Assembly: GCA_022844345.1 (NCBI GenBank)
Contig: JALHLU010000003.1
Location: forward strand, 124,001-188,000
From: Hyphomonadaceae bacterium
GTDB lineage: Bacteria > Pseudomonadota > Alphaproteobacteria > Caulobacterales > Hyphomonadaceae
Length of the DNA: 64,000 nucleotides
Direction of reading: 5' to 3'
Position numbers and translations under genes: made by a program. Numbering within the stretch: position 1 is the first letter of the stretch; every line of letters starts with the position of its first letter. Shown piece after piece: positions 33,241 through 40,906 of this stretch. Below the pieces are notes generated by a model. The model did no database searches, was not told where the DNA came from, and was given only the letters and a program-made list of their open reading frames with translations.

Positions 33241-34203
33241 ATGGCCCATGAGTTTCGCTACGTCCAGTCCGGGGACCAGTCCATTCGCGTGGCGGTCGAG
33301 GGGGAAGGCCCTCTGGTCCTGATGGTCCACGGCTTTCCCGAGAGCTGGTATTCCTGGCGGCGCCAGTTGGGACCGGTGGCCGCGGCAGGTTTCACCGCGG
33401 CGGCGATTGACGTGCGCGGATATGGCGGCTCGTCGAAACCCCACCCTGTCGAAGCCTACGACATGGCCAGCTTGATTGCCGACAATCAGGCTGTGGCTGA
33501 CGCGCTGGGCGGCGGCAAGGCGATACTGGTTGGTCACGACTGGGGCGCGCCGATCGTCTGGAACACGGCGTGGGCCGACACCCAGCGCTTCACGGCGGTG
33601 TGCGGCATGTCGATCCCGCACATGGGTCATGGTTCAGCGCCGATGATCGACGTGGCGCGCAAGATGTTCACCGAGAACGGCCTGTTCTTCTACATGGTCT
33701 ATTTCCAGGACGAGGGCGTCGCCGAAGCCGAGTTCGAGGCCGACGTACGCGACACGATCCGGCGCATCTATTTCAACTGGTCGGGCGACGCACCGGACGG
33801 CGGCTGGCCCTTCGGCAAGAAGCATGGCGAGCCTTTCCTGCCGGGCATGGCCGACCCCAAGAAATTCCCCGGCTGGCTGTCGGAGGCCGACATCGACTAT
33901 CTGGTGAAGGAGTTCGAGGGCTCGGGCTTTCGCGGACCGCTGAACCGCTATCGCAATTTCCACCGCGACTTCGCTGCATCGTCCCGCTTCGCCGGCAAGA
34001 AGATCGAGCAGCCTGCCCTGTTCATGGCGGGTGACCGCGACATGGGCATCCGCATGTTCGGGCGCGAGGTCGAGACGCGCATGCGCGATCACTTCGCTGA
34101 CCTGCGCGGTTTCCACATGATCGAAGGCGCTGGCCACTGGAACCAGCAGGAGAAGCCCGAGGAAACGACCCGGCTGCTTCTGGACTGGCTGAAGAGCCTT
34201 TAG
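33241..34203 (+). CDS. Alpha/beta hydrolase, epoxide hydrolase-like
   Basis: 320 residues. HGFPESWYSWRRQL carries the oxyanion HGxP motif, VGHDWGAPIVW the nucleophile Asp elbow, and IEGAGHWNQQEKPEE the catalytic His; the acid is probably the Asp in MAGDRDMGI. A Tyr-containing cap domain (~130-230) lies between. Asp as nucleophile and HGFP fit soluble epoxide hydrolases or dehalogenases. No signal peptide. First of three same-strand genes with a thioesterase and an SDR, spaced 25 and 32 bases, a likely operon for detoxifying or degrading an acyl or aromatic substrate (inference). Confidence 0.9.
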   Translation: MAHEFRYVQSGDQSIRVAVEGEGPLVLMVHGFPESWYSWRRQLGPVAAAGFTAAAIDVRGYGGSSKPHPVEAYDMASLIADNQAVADALGGGKAILVGHDWGAPIVWNTAWADTQRFTAVCGMSIPHMGHGSAPMIDVARKMFTENGLFFYMVYFQDEGVAEAEFEADVRDTIRRIYFNWSGDAPDGGWPFGKKHGEPFLPGMADPKKFPGWLSEADIDYLVKEFEGSGFRGPLNRYRNFHRDFAASSRFAGKKIEQPALFMAGDRDMGIRMFGREVETRMRDHFADLRGFHMIEGAGHWNQQEKPEETTRLLLDWLKSL

Positions 34204-34228
34204 TGATGGGCGCCTGGGGGACAACCGC

Positions 34229-34657
34229 ATGAGCACTCAGCCGCCGGACGGACTCTTCCCGGTGACCCAGGAAACGGTGCATGCCGTCTTCGACTGGGTC
34301 TACGCGCCCTGGATCAAGGAGATGGGCCTCACTGATTTCGTCGTGCGCGAGGGCTTCTGCTCTATGCGCCTACCGCTCGACGACCAGCTGAAATTCTTCT
34401 CAGGCGCTGTCTGCGGTCAGGCGCTGATGGCCGCGGTCGACACGGTTGCCTCAATGGCCGTCGCCACCTCCCCGCGTCTCGGCAAGGGCACAGTCTATCA
34501 GCACACCCACTTCCTTCGCCCCGCCGCCAATGACGACTTCATGATCGAGGCCACCGTCCGCCGCTTCGGCAAGACCAGCGCTTATGTCGACTGCAGCGTC
34601 ACCTTCGCCAGATCGGGTGAACTCGTCGCCCACGGTGTCCTTGAATTTGCATTCTGA
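34229..34657 (+). CDS. PaaI-type hotdog thioesterase
   Basis: 142 residues. The hotdog fold is seen in FFSGAVCGQALMAAVDTVASMAVAT and GTVYQHTHFLRPAANDDFMIEATVRRFGKTSAYVDCSVTFA. Asp in the VDTVAS helix corresponds to the PaaI-family catalytic acid. Expected to hydrolyse an acyl-CoA to the free acid. Middle gene of the hydrolase-thioesterase-SDR cluster. Confidence 0.85.
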   Translation: MSTQPPDGLFPVTQETVHAVFDWVYAPWIKEMGLTDFVVREGFCSMRLPLDDQLKFFSGAVCGQALMAAVDTVASMAVATSPRLGKGTVYQHTHFLRPAANDDFMIEATVRRFGKTSAYVDCSVTFARSGELVAHGVLEFAF

Positions 34658-34689
34658 TCGCCACCACCTGGCGACAAGGGAGTTCCATC

Positions 34690-35469
34690 ATGACCAACCT
34701 CGCAGGCCGCATCGCACTGGTTACCGGCGGCGCCCGCGGCCTTGGGGCTGCGGCAGCCCGCGCCCTCGCCCAAGCAGGCGCGAAAGTCGTGATCACGGAC
34801 ATCGGGGACGGATCAGAAACAGCCGCCGCCATTGGCGGGGCCTACCTCAAGCATGACGTCACCAGCGAGACTGAATGGGAGGCAGCCATCGCCTTCGCGA
34901 AGTCCACCTATGGCGGGCTCGACATTCTGGTGAACAATGCCGGCATACACTTTGCGCGCCCCATCGCCATGACCACGCTCGAAGATTTTCAGCGCATGCA
35001 GGCAGTGAATGTGGATGGCGTTTTCCTAGGCCTCAAGCATGGTATTCCTGCGATCGCCGAGCGCGCGCAGCAGTGGGACGGCGGCGGCGCCATCGTGAAC
35101 ATCTCGTCTGTCGCGGGGCTCGTCGGCACGGCCAACCATATCGCCTACAACGCCTCCAAGGGCGCCGTGCGGCTGATGACCAAGAGCGCGGCCCTCGAAT
35201 GCGCTGAACTCAAGCTCAAGATCCGCGTCAACTCCGTCCACCCCGGCGTCATCGATACCCAGATGGCAGCCAGCGCATGGGCCATGTCCTCGAAGGTGCG
35301 CGGCAACGACGAGGCCGCCGAACGGGCGCGCGCAGCCAGGTTTCACCCCCTGGGCCGCATCGGCCGCGACACCGATGTCGCTAATGCGGTGTTGTTCCTT
35401 GCCTCCGACGCCGCCGCGTTCATGACGGGCTCGGAAGTTGTGGTCGATGGAGGAATGACCGCAGCCTGA
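34690..35469 (+). CDS. Short-chain dehydrogenase/reductase
   Basis: 259 residues, ATG preceded by GGGAG. NAD(P) loop LVTGGARGLGAAAARAL, acidic VITDIGD after strand 2 (favouring NAD), NNAGIHFARP, catalytic Ser in NISSVAGLVG and YNASKGA. C-terminal TGSEVVVDGGMTAA. Similar to 3-alpha/20-beta-hydroxysteroid dehydrogenases and cyclohexanol-type alcohol dehydrogenases. Third gene of the cluster. Confidence 0.92.
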   Translation: MTNLAGRIALVTGGARGLGAAAARALAQAGAKVVITDIGDGSETAAAIGGAYLKHDVTSETEWEAAIAFAKSTYGGLDILVNNAGIHFARPIAMTTLEDFQRMQAVNVDGVFLGLKHGIPAIAERAQQWDGGGAIVNISSVAGLVGTANHIAYNASKGAVRLMTKSAALECAELKLKIRVNSVHPGVIDTQMAASAWAMSSKVRGNDEAAERARAARFHPLGRIGRDTDVANAVLFLASDAAAFMTGSEVVVDGGMTAA

Positions 35470-35676
35470 GCACACCCGTGCATGGTTGCCTCGTGCGTTC
35501 GCCAACCGGGACAATCCGCCCGGTCCGGCGGCCATTGCGAGTCTTGCAGACGATCGTCCGAATCCCCCGATGCCTAACGAGACCTGAATCGAATACCTAC
35601 CAGTTTGGCGATCGAGACAAGCGTGACCTTAACCTTGTTCCCTTAGACATAGTGAATGTCTGAGGGGAGAGGCCAT

Positions 35677-36561
35677 ATGTCAGCGCGAAATCAGCAGCCG
35701 ACTTTCCTGATAGCAGATTCCGATCCGCATTCGCGTAACCTGCTCGCGGAAGTCCTTCGCGCCGCCAACTATTTCATGATCACGACCGTTCGTGACGGCA
35801 AGGAACTGCTCGAGCGTACAGCCGACATGCACCCGCGTGTCGTGATCACAGCGTCCCGGATCCCTGGCCTTTCTGGACTCGAATACACCCGCATGATCCG
35901 TGCCGGCTACATGGAAGTCTCGCGCCAGACCTCTATCATCGTGATGACCGACACGCCGACCAAGGCCTTCCTCGATGCGGCCCAGCAGAGCGGCGTCGAT
36001 GAAATGCTCGCCCGCCCCTTCTCGTCTCAGGCTGTGCTCGTCCGCGTGAAGTCGGTCCTGGAACGCCCGCGGGAATTCATCGACTGCGCCGTCTATGTCG
36101 GCCCGTGCCGCCGCCGTCGCATGATCGATGAATACACCGGCCCGTTGCGCCGCTTCGTGGACCCGATCGGGGACGACGCCGGGACGATGGCGCCATGGGA
36201 ACAGGAACCGAATCGCGCCGCCGTCCGCGGCTGCGTGAAAAGGATCAGCGAACTTTCGCTCGGCCTGACGGCCGGCGACCGCCGCAAGCTGCGTGAGGTT
36301 TTCTTCGCGGTGAAGGAAACCGAACTCAAGGCTGACGAGTTCAAAGACCAGCTAATGGGCGACGCCGCCCGCTCGCTCGGCCGCTACATCGCAGCCATCG
36401 GCGCCAACGGGACGCCAGATCCAGAGGTGCTAACCACCCACATCGACGCGATGCATACCCTAGGCGTCCTGACCAGCGAGCATCACGACGAGCGCGAAAA
36501 CCTGATTGCTGGCCTGAAAAAAGTTGTCGACAAGAGGCTGGGCCGCTCCAACGCAGCTTGA
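35677..36561 (+). CDS. Pseudo-receiver protein with helical C-terminal domain
   Basis: 294 residues from MSARNQQPTFLIADSD; GGGGAGAGG favours this ATG over the one seven codons earlier. Residues ~8-130 are a CheY-like receiver, but key residues are changed: the phospho-acceptor site reads VVITASRIPGLSG (Ala where Asp is expected) and the conserved Lys is Arg in LARPFSS. ADSD keeps acidic residues. It therefore probably does not accept phosphate in the usual way. The C-terminal half (~140-290) is charged and helical with no recognised output domain. Orphan, with no kinase nearby. Confidence 0.8.
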   Translation: MSARNQQPTFLIADSDPHSRNLLAEVLRAANYFMITTVRDGKELLERTADMHPRVVITASRIPGLSGLEYTRMIRAGYMEVSRQTSIIVMTDTPTKAFLDAAQQSGVDEMLARPFSSQAVLVRVKSVLERPREFIDCAVYVGPCRRRRMIDEYTGPLRRFVDPIGDDAGTMAPWEQEPNRAAVRGCVKRISELSLGLTAGDRRKLREVFFAVKETELKADEFKDQLMGDAARSLGRYIAAIGANGTPDPEVLTTHIDAMHTLGVLTSEHHDERENLIAGLKKVVDKRLGRSNAA

Positions 36562-36724
36562 TACCCCGGGTCCAAGCGGGGCGCCTGCGCGAAATTTGCC
36601 CCATCCACCGGCAATTCTGCGAGGGCCACAACCGCGCCATTGACGCCCGCCCTACGCCAAGGGCAGATGGCGCAACGTCTGGTTCCGCCGGGAGGCGCGG
36701 CCAGCTGGACAAGTCGATCGATCC

Positions 36725-36935
36725 CCGCGGGAGAGAGCAGCCAGGCCTTGGACTTATGGCTGCCGCCGAAGGCGCAACCGCCCCGGAAACGCTCAGGCAA
36801 AAGGGCCGCGAAGATCACGACAACGCTGGAAAGCGCCAGGCTCATTCTGTTTGTGAGTGGCTGGCCGCCGACGGAGTAAGCGCCTGCCCTGTCAAAGGGT
36901 TGTGACGTGAATCTCTCAGGCATATCCGACAGCGG
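36725..36935 (+). ncRNA. Tandem glycine riboswitch
   Basis: Aptamer 1 (about 36725-36813) shows GCGGGAGAGAGC, GCCGCCGAAGGCGCAA and GGAAACGCTCAGGCAAAAGG. Aptamer 2 (about 36826-36935) shows GCTGGAAAGCGCC, GCCGCCGACGGAGTAAGC and GAATCTCTCAGGCAT. These are the paired conserved blocks of glycine aptamers, separated by a short linker. It controls the glycine cleavage operon that follows. Boundaries are approximate. Confidence 0.93.
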
Positions 36936-36973
36936 GGGCGCAGATCGCATTCGCGATGCTGCGCAGCTGTCGG
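36926..36973 (+). promoter_or_regulatory. Riboswitch expression platform sequestering the gcvT ribosome-binding site
   Basis: CCGACAGC (36926-36933) pairs with GCTGTCGG (36966-36973), with an inner GCGCAG/CTGCGC and ATCGC/GCGAT stem. The right arm covers part of the CGGAG ribosome-binding site at 36971-36975. No T run follows. This suggests translational control by glycine rather than termination. Confidence 0.7.
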
Positions 36974-36980
36974 AGTGGTC

Positions 36981-38141
36981 ATGTCTGAATCATCGAATGC
37001 GCCCCTGAAAACCACGCCGCTCCATGGGCTGCACACGCGGCTTGGCGCACGCATGGCGGAATTCGGCGGCTATGACATGCCGATCCAGTACGCCGACGGC
37101 ATCATGGCCGAGCACAACTGGACCCGCACCAGCGCCGGCCTGTTCGACGTCTCGCACATGGGGCCAAGCTTTCTGGCGCTGCCCGAGCTGGGCGGCGGAG
37201 ATGAAGCGCATCGTAAGGTCTCCGCGCTGGTCGAGAAGCTGGTTCCGTCCGACATTGCGGGCCTCGCGCCCGGCAAGGTGCAGCTCACCGTCCTGCTCAA
37301 TGAGAATGGCGGCATCATCGACGACCTGATGATTGGCCGTCCGCCGCGCGAGGATCAGCAGGGCGGGCTTTACGTTGTTGTGAACGCCGGCACCAAAGAG
37401 AACGATTTCGCTCTGATTGCACGCGCCGCGCAGGGCGAAGCCGAACTCTATCGCGCCGACGATCGCGCGCTGATCGCCATCCAGGGACCCAAGGCCGAAG
37501 AGGTGATCGCGGCGATCTTCCCGGACGCCGTCGCCCTCACCTTCATGACGTTCAAACAGATCAAGGACACGCCATTTGGCAATGTGGTCGCCACGCGCTG
37601 CGGCTATACCGGCGAGGACGGCTTTGAAATCCTCGTGGACGCCGAGCACGCCGAAGCATTCGCCAACCGCCTGCTGGAAGACCATCGCGTGAAACCCATC
37701 GGCCTCGGCGCGCGGGATTCGCTGCGCCTGGAAGCGGGCCTCTGCCTCTACGGCCATGATCTCGACGAGACCAAGACGCCCGTTGCAGCCTCTCTGAGCT
37801 GGATGATCTCCAAGGCGCGGCGCGAGCGCGGCGACTTCCCGGGCGCCCAGCGCATCCTGGGTGAGCTGAAAAGCGGCGTGCCCTCCAGGCGCGTGGGCAT
37901 CAAGCCGCTTGGCCGTGCACCCGCTCGCGAGGGCACGGAGATACACAACGATATTGGCGAGACCATCGGCGTGATCACGTCCGGCGGCTTTGGTCCGACA
38001 GTAAACGGGCCGGTGGCGCAGGGCTATGTGGATTCGAGCTACGGCAAGGCCGGCACGCCCGTGAAGCTTCTGGTGCGTGGCAAGTCGCTGGAGGCCGAGG
38101 TCGCCACGCTGCCTTTCGTTCCGGCCAGATACAAACGCTAA
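36981..38141 (+). CDS. gcvT: Glycine cleavage system T protein (aminomethyltransferase)
   Basis: 386 residues from ATG 36981; the track uses a GTG two codons earlier, but CGGAG is better spaced for the ATG. Motifs: LHTRLGARMAEFGGYDMPIQY at the N-terminus, FDVSHMG, ALIAIQGPKAEEV, RCGYTGEDGFEI, and the tetrahydrofolate-binding GLGARDSLRLEAGLCLYGHD. It transfers the methylene unit from the H-protein lipoyl arm to tetrahydrofolate and releases ammonia. First gene of the operon behind the riboswitch. Confidence 0.97.
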   Translation: MSESSNAPLKTTPLHGLHTRLGARMAEFGGYDMPIQYADGIMAEHNWTRTSAGLFDVSHMGPSFLALPELGGGDEAHRKVSALVEKLVPSDIAGLAPGKVQLTVLLNENGGIIDDLMIGRPPREDQQGGLYVVVNAGTKENDFALIARAAQGEAELYRADDRALIAIQGPKAEEVIAAIFPDAVALTFMTFKQIKDTPFGNVVATRCGYTGEDGFEILVDAEHAEAFANRLLEDHRVKPIGLGARDSLRLEAGLCLYGHDLDETKTPVAASLSWMISKARRERGDFPGAQRILGELKSGVPSRRVGIKPLGRAPAREGTEIHNDIGETIGVITSGGFGPTVNGPVAQGYVDSSYGKAGTPVKLLVRGKSLEAEVATLPFVPARYKR

Positions 38142-38165
38142 CAGGACTACCGAGAGGGGAATCTC

Positions 38166-38537
38166 ATGACGACCTATTACACCAGCGAGCACGAGTGGAT
38201 CAGCGTCGATGGCGACGTGGGCACCGTGGGCATCACGACTTTCGCCGCCGGGAAGCTGGGCGATGTCGTGTTCGTTGACCTGCCGGACGCGGGCAAGTCG
38301 GTGAAGAAGGATGCTGACATGGCGGTTGTTGAATCTGTGAAAGCTGCCTCGGACGTCTATGCGCCGGTGACCGGCGAGATCCTGGAAGGCAACTCCGCCA
38401 TCGTGGACGCGCCCGCCAAGGTGAACGAAGACCCAGAAGGCGCCGGCTGGTTCGTGAAGATCAGGCTTGCCGACAAGGGCCAGCTTTCCGGCCTGATGGA
38501 CAAGACCGCCTACGACGCATTCTGCGCCACGCAGTGA
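38166..38537 (+). CDS. gcvH: Glycine cleavage system H protein
   Basis: 123 residues. [20 protein letters not shown] at the start and [20 protein letters not shown] with the lipoylated Lys in ESVKAASDV. It shuttles the aminomethyl intermediate among P, T and L proteins. It lies 24 bases after gcvT. The L protein is shared with other dehydrogenases and not encoded here. Confidence 0.97.
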   Translation: MTTYYTSEHEWISVDGDVGTVGITTFAAGKLGDVVFVDLPDAGKSVKKDADMAVVESVKAASDVYAPVTGEILEGNSAIVDAPAKVNEDPEGAGWFVKIRLADKGQLSGLMDKTAYDAFCATQ

Positions 38538-38543
38538 CCTGAC

Positions 38544-39179
38544 ATGCACGCCGCGCCCGCCTTCCGCATGGACGACCAGGATGCGATGGCCGCCTTCATC
38601 GAGGCGCGCCTTTTCGCGACGCTTGTCGTTTCCGGCGAAAATGGGCCAGTGGCGGCGCACATCCCGATGATCGTCAACCGCGACGCGGGGGGCGCGCCCG
38701 TCACGCTCGAAGGGCACGTCGCGCGCAACAATCCGCTGGCGGCTGTAGCGGCGCAACCGCTGCGTGCGCTGGCGATCTTCGCGGGCGCAGACGCTTACGT
38801 GACGCCCTCGCTCTATCTGTCGAAGCGCGAGCACGGGAAGGTGGTCCCGACGTGGAACTACATAGCCGTGCATGTGACCGGCGCCGTCGAGACTTTCAAC
38901 GACGCCGGCGCCCTGCTCGCGCAGGTCAACCGCATCACCGACATGATGGAACAGCCCGCCGCCGTTCCATGGAAGGTGAGCGACGCGCCGGATGACTATG
39001 TCGCGAAGATGCTGAACGCCATTACCGGCGTGCGCCTGAAGGTCGACGCCATCGAGGGCATCCGCAAACTCTCGCAGAACAGATCCGAAGCCGACCGCAC
39101 CAGCGTACTCAATGGCTTCACGCATTCGAACGACCCCGCCGCGAGGCAACTCGCAGCCGAGATGATCAAGGAAGCATAG
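38544..39179 (+). CDS. PaiB-type FMN-binding split-barrel protein
   Basis: 211 residues starting 6 bases after gcvH and ending 3 bases before gcvPA, so it is embedded in the operon. MHAAPAFRMDDQDAMAAFIE, FATLVVSG, AHIPMIVN, LEGHVARNNPLA, FAGADAYVTPSLYLSK, VPTWNYIAVHV and the C-terminal EGIRKLSQNRSEADR identify the PaiB family, known as a negative regulator of sporulation and protease genes in Bacillus. Its FMN-barrel fold may instead imply a small oxidoreductase. Why it sits in a gcv operon is unknown. Confidence 0.9.
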   Translation: MHAAPAFRMDDQDAMAAFIEARLFATLVVSGENGPVAAHIPMIVNRDAGGAPVTLEGHVARNNPLAAVAAQPLRALAIFAGADAYVTPSLYLSKREHGKVVPTWNYIAVHVTGAVETFNDAGALLAQVNRITDMMEQPAAVPWKVSDAPDDYVAKMLNAITGVRLKVDAIEGIRKLSQNRSEADRTSVLNGFTHSNDPAARQLAAEMIKEA

Positions 39180-39182
39180 ACC

Positions 39183-40526
39183 ATGCGCTACCTCCCCCTC
39201 ACCGCGGATGACCGCGCGGACATGATGAAGACCATCGGCGCAAAGTCGGTGGACGATTTCTATGGCGATGTGCCCGCCTCGGCGCGGCTGAACGGCCCGG
39301 TGCCCGGCCTGCCAAATTTCCAGGGCGAGCTGGAAGTCGAGCGCCACATGGCGAAGCTGTCGAAGAAGAACCGCGCCGCTTCGGATGGCCCGTTCTTCGT
39401 CGGCTGCGGCGCCTACAAGCACCACATCCCCGCCAGCGTGGATCACATCATCCAGCGCTCCGAATTCCTCACCACCTACACGCCCTACCAGCCCGAAATC
39501 GCGCAGGGCACGCTGCAGACCATGTTCGAATTCCAGACGCAGGTGGCCGCCCTCACCGGCATGGAAGTCGCCAACGCTTCCATGTATGACGGCTCGACCG
39601 CCTGCGCCGAAGCCGCCGTGATGGCCTGCCGCGTGACGAAGCGGAACACTGTCGTGCTCTCTGGCGGCCTCCACCCGCACTATGCCGACACAACGCGCAC
39701 GCTTTGCGAAGCGGCCGGCATCAAGGTGATCCAGCTTGCGCCCGCCATTGATGGCGAACTGGAGCTGTCGAAGGCGGTCGACGACACAGTGGCCTGCGTC
39801 ATCGGCCAGACGCCCAACGTGTTCGGCACCGTGACGGATCTGACGCCCGTGGGAGACGCCGCCCACGCCAAGGGCGCGCTGCTGGTGACGGTGTTCACAG
39901 AGATCGTCTCGCTCGGCCTGATGAAGACGCCGGGCGAAATGGGCGCGGACATCGCGGTTGGCGAAGGCCAGTCGATCGGCGTGCCGCTCGGCTTTGGCGG
40001 GCCGTATGTCGGCCTGTTCACCTGCAAGTCGAAATTCATGCGCCAGATGCCGGGCCGCCTGTGCGGCGAGACGGTGGACGCAGACGGTAAGCGCGGCTTC
40101 GTGCTGACGCTCTCAACGCGCGAGCAGCACATCCGCCGCGACAAGGCGACATCCAACATCTGCACCAACAGCGGCCTCTGCATGCTGGCCTTCACCGCGC
40201 ACATGACGCTGCTGGGCGACAAGGGACTGACGCAGCTTGCCACGCTGAACCACGAAGCCGCATGCGACCTCGCCGATGCGCTGGATGGCGTGAAGGGCGT
40301 CAAAGTTCTAACTTCGCGCTACTTCAACGAGATCGCGTTCGAGACATCGAAACCTGCCGACCAGGTTCTCGCCGCCCTCGAAAAGCACGACGTCATCGGC
40401 GGCGTTCGCGCCTCGCGCCTGTTCCCCGGCGCCGGGATGGACAACGTCATCGTCGCTGCAGCCACCGAGTGTGCGACGGCCGAAGATATCGCCGCTTACG
40501 CCCAAGCCATCGCGAAGGTGCTCTAA
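39183..40526 (+). CDS. gcvPA: Glycine dehydrogenase (decarboxylating) subunit 1
   Basis: 447 residues, N-terminal half of the split P protein. [71 protein letters not shown] and the C-terminal [16 protein letters not shown] are typical. It pairs with GcvPB to decarboxylate glycine. It overlaps the ATG of the next small ORF by one base (TAATG). The normal next gene would be gcvPB directly; here a 126-residue ORF intervenes. Confidence 0.97.
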   Translation: MRYLPLTADDRADMMKTIGAKSVDDFYGDVPASARLNGPVPGLPNFQGELEVERHMAKLSKKNRAASDGPFFVGCGAYKHHIPASVDHIIQRSEFLTTYTPYQPEIAQGTLQTMFEFQTQVAALTGMEVANASMYDGSTACAEAAVMACRVTKRNTVVLSGGLHPHYADTTRTLCEAAGIKVIQLAPAIDGELELSKAVDDTVACVIGQTPNVFGTVTDLTPVGDAAHAKGALLVTVFTEIVSLGLMKTPGEMGADIAVGEGQSIGVPLGFGGPYVGLFTCKSKFMRQMPGRLCGETVDADGKRGFVLTLSTREQHIRRDKATSNICTNSGLCMLAFTAHMTLLGDKGLTQLATLNHEAACDLADALDGVKGVKVLTSRYFNEIAFETSKPADQVLAALEKHDVIGGVRASRLFPGAGMDNVIVAAATECATAEDIAAYAQAIAKVL

Positions 40527-40906
40527 TGAAGCATGATGCTGTCTATTGCTCCACCAAAGTCACCGAGATTGGTCGGTCGGTGCTTACGTTGGTTAGCGCA
40601 CGCGATTTGAAGATGCAGTCAAAAATCCTCTGCATGTTGGCGCGCATGCCTCTCTGCGAAGTCTATCTGGGTCGACTTGGATTCGAACTGCCGCGTCCCA
40701 CCTGGATCGCTGCCAAGCAGCTAGATTTGGGACGCATCGCTAGAGAAGAGGCCGAGTATCGCGAACTCGAACCGGTCTACCGAATGGCTCCTCAGCACAA
40801 AGTTGCAGCAGTGGAAGACCTCGTGATCTGGTGGTCCCAGGCGCTGGGAATTGCGGGCCAAGTCATTGGTGTTGAATTGGGCTTAACTGGAAAGAAAGCG
40901 GCATGA
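40526..40906 (+). CDS. Orphan 126-residue protein between gcvPA and gcvPB
   Basis: ATG 40526 overlaps the gcvPA stop, with GAAGGTG upstream, and its stop overlaps the gcvPB start (ATGA), so it is tightly coupled to both. Sequence [20 protein letters not shown], with LARMPLCEVYLGRLGF, PTWIAAKQLDLGRIAREEAE and VEDLVIWWSQALGIAGQVIG, shows no domain I know. No signal peptide or transmembrane helix is obvious. Its GC content and codon choice are visibly lower and less GC-ended than both flanking genes, suggesting recent arrival. Function unknown. Confidence 0.75.
   Translation: MKHDAVYCSTKVTEIGRSVLTLVSARDLKMQSKILCMLARMPLCEVYLGRLGFELPRPTWIAAKQLDLGRIAREEAEYRELEPVYRMAPQHKVAAVEDLVIWWSQALGIAGQVIGVELGLTGKKAA

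Larger units (their letters stand above)
36562..36980 (+). other. 419-base leader region of the gcv operon
   Basis: No coding gene. The first ~160 bases follow the pseudo-receiver stop (CCCCGGGTCCAAGCGGGG could form a small hairpin). The rest is the glycine riboswitch and its expression platform, listed separately. The promoter was not identified but must lie before about 36720. Confidence 0.7.

Noticed and set aside
36990-39866. 958-residue minus-strand ORF
   Set aside because: It is antisense to gcvT, gcvH, the PaiB-like gene and gcvPA, all unmistakable, and has the His/Arg-rich composition of a high-GC shadow frame.
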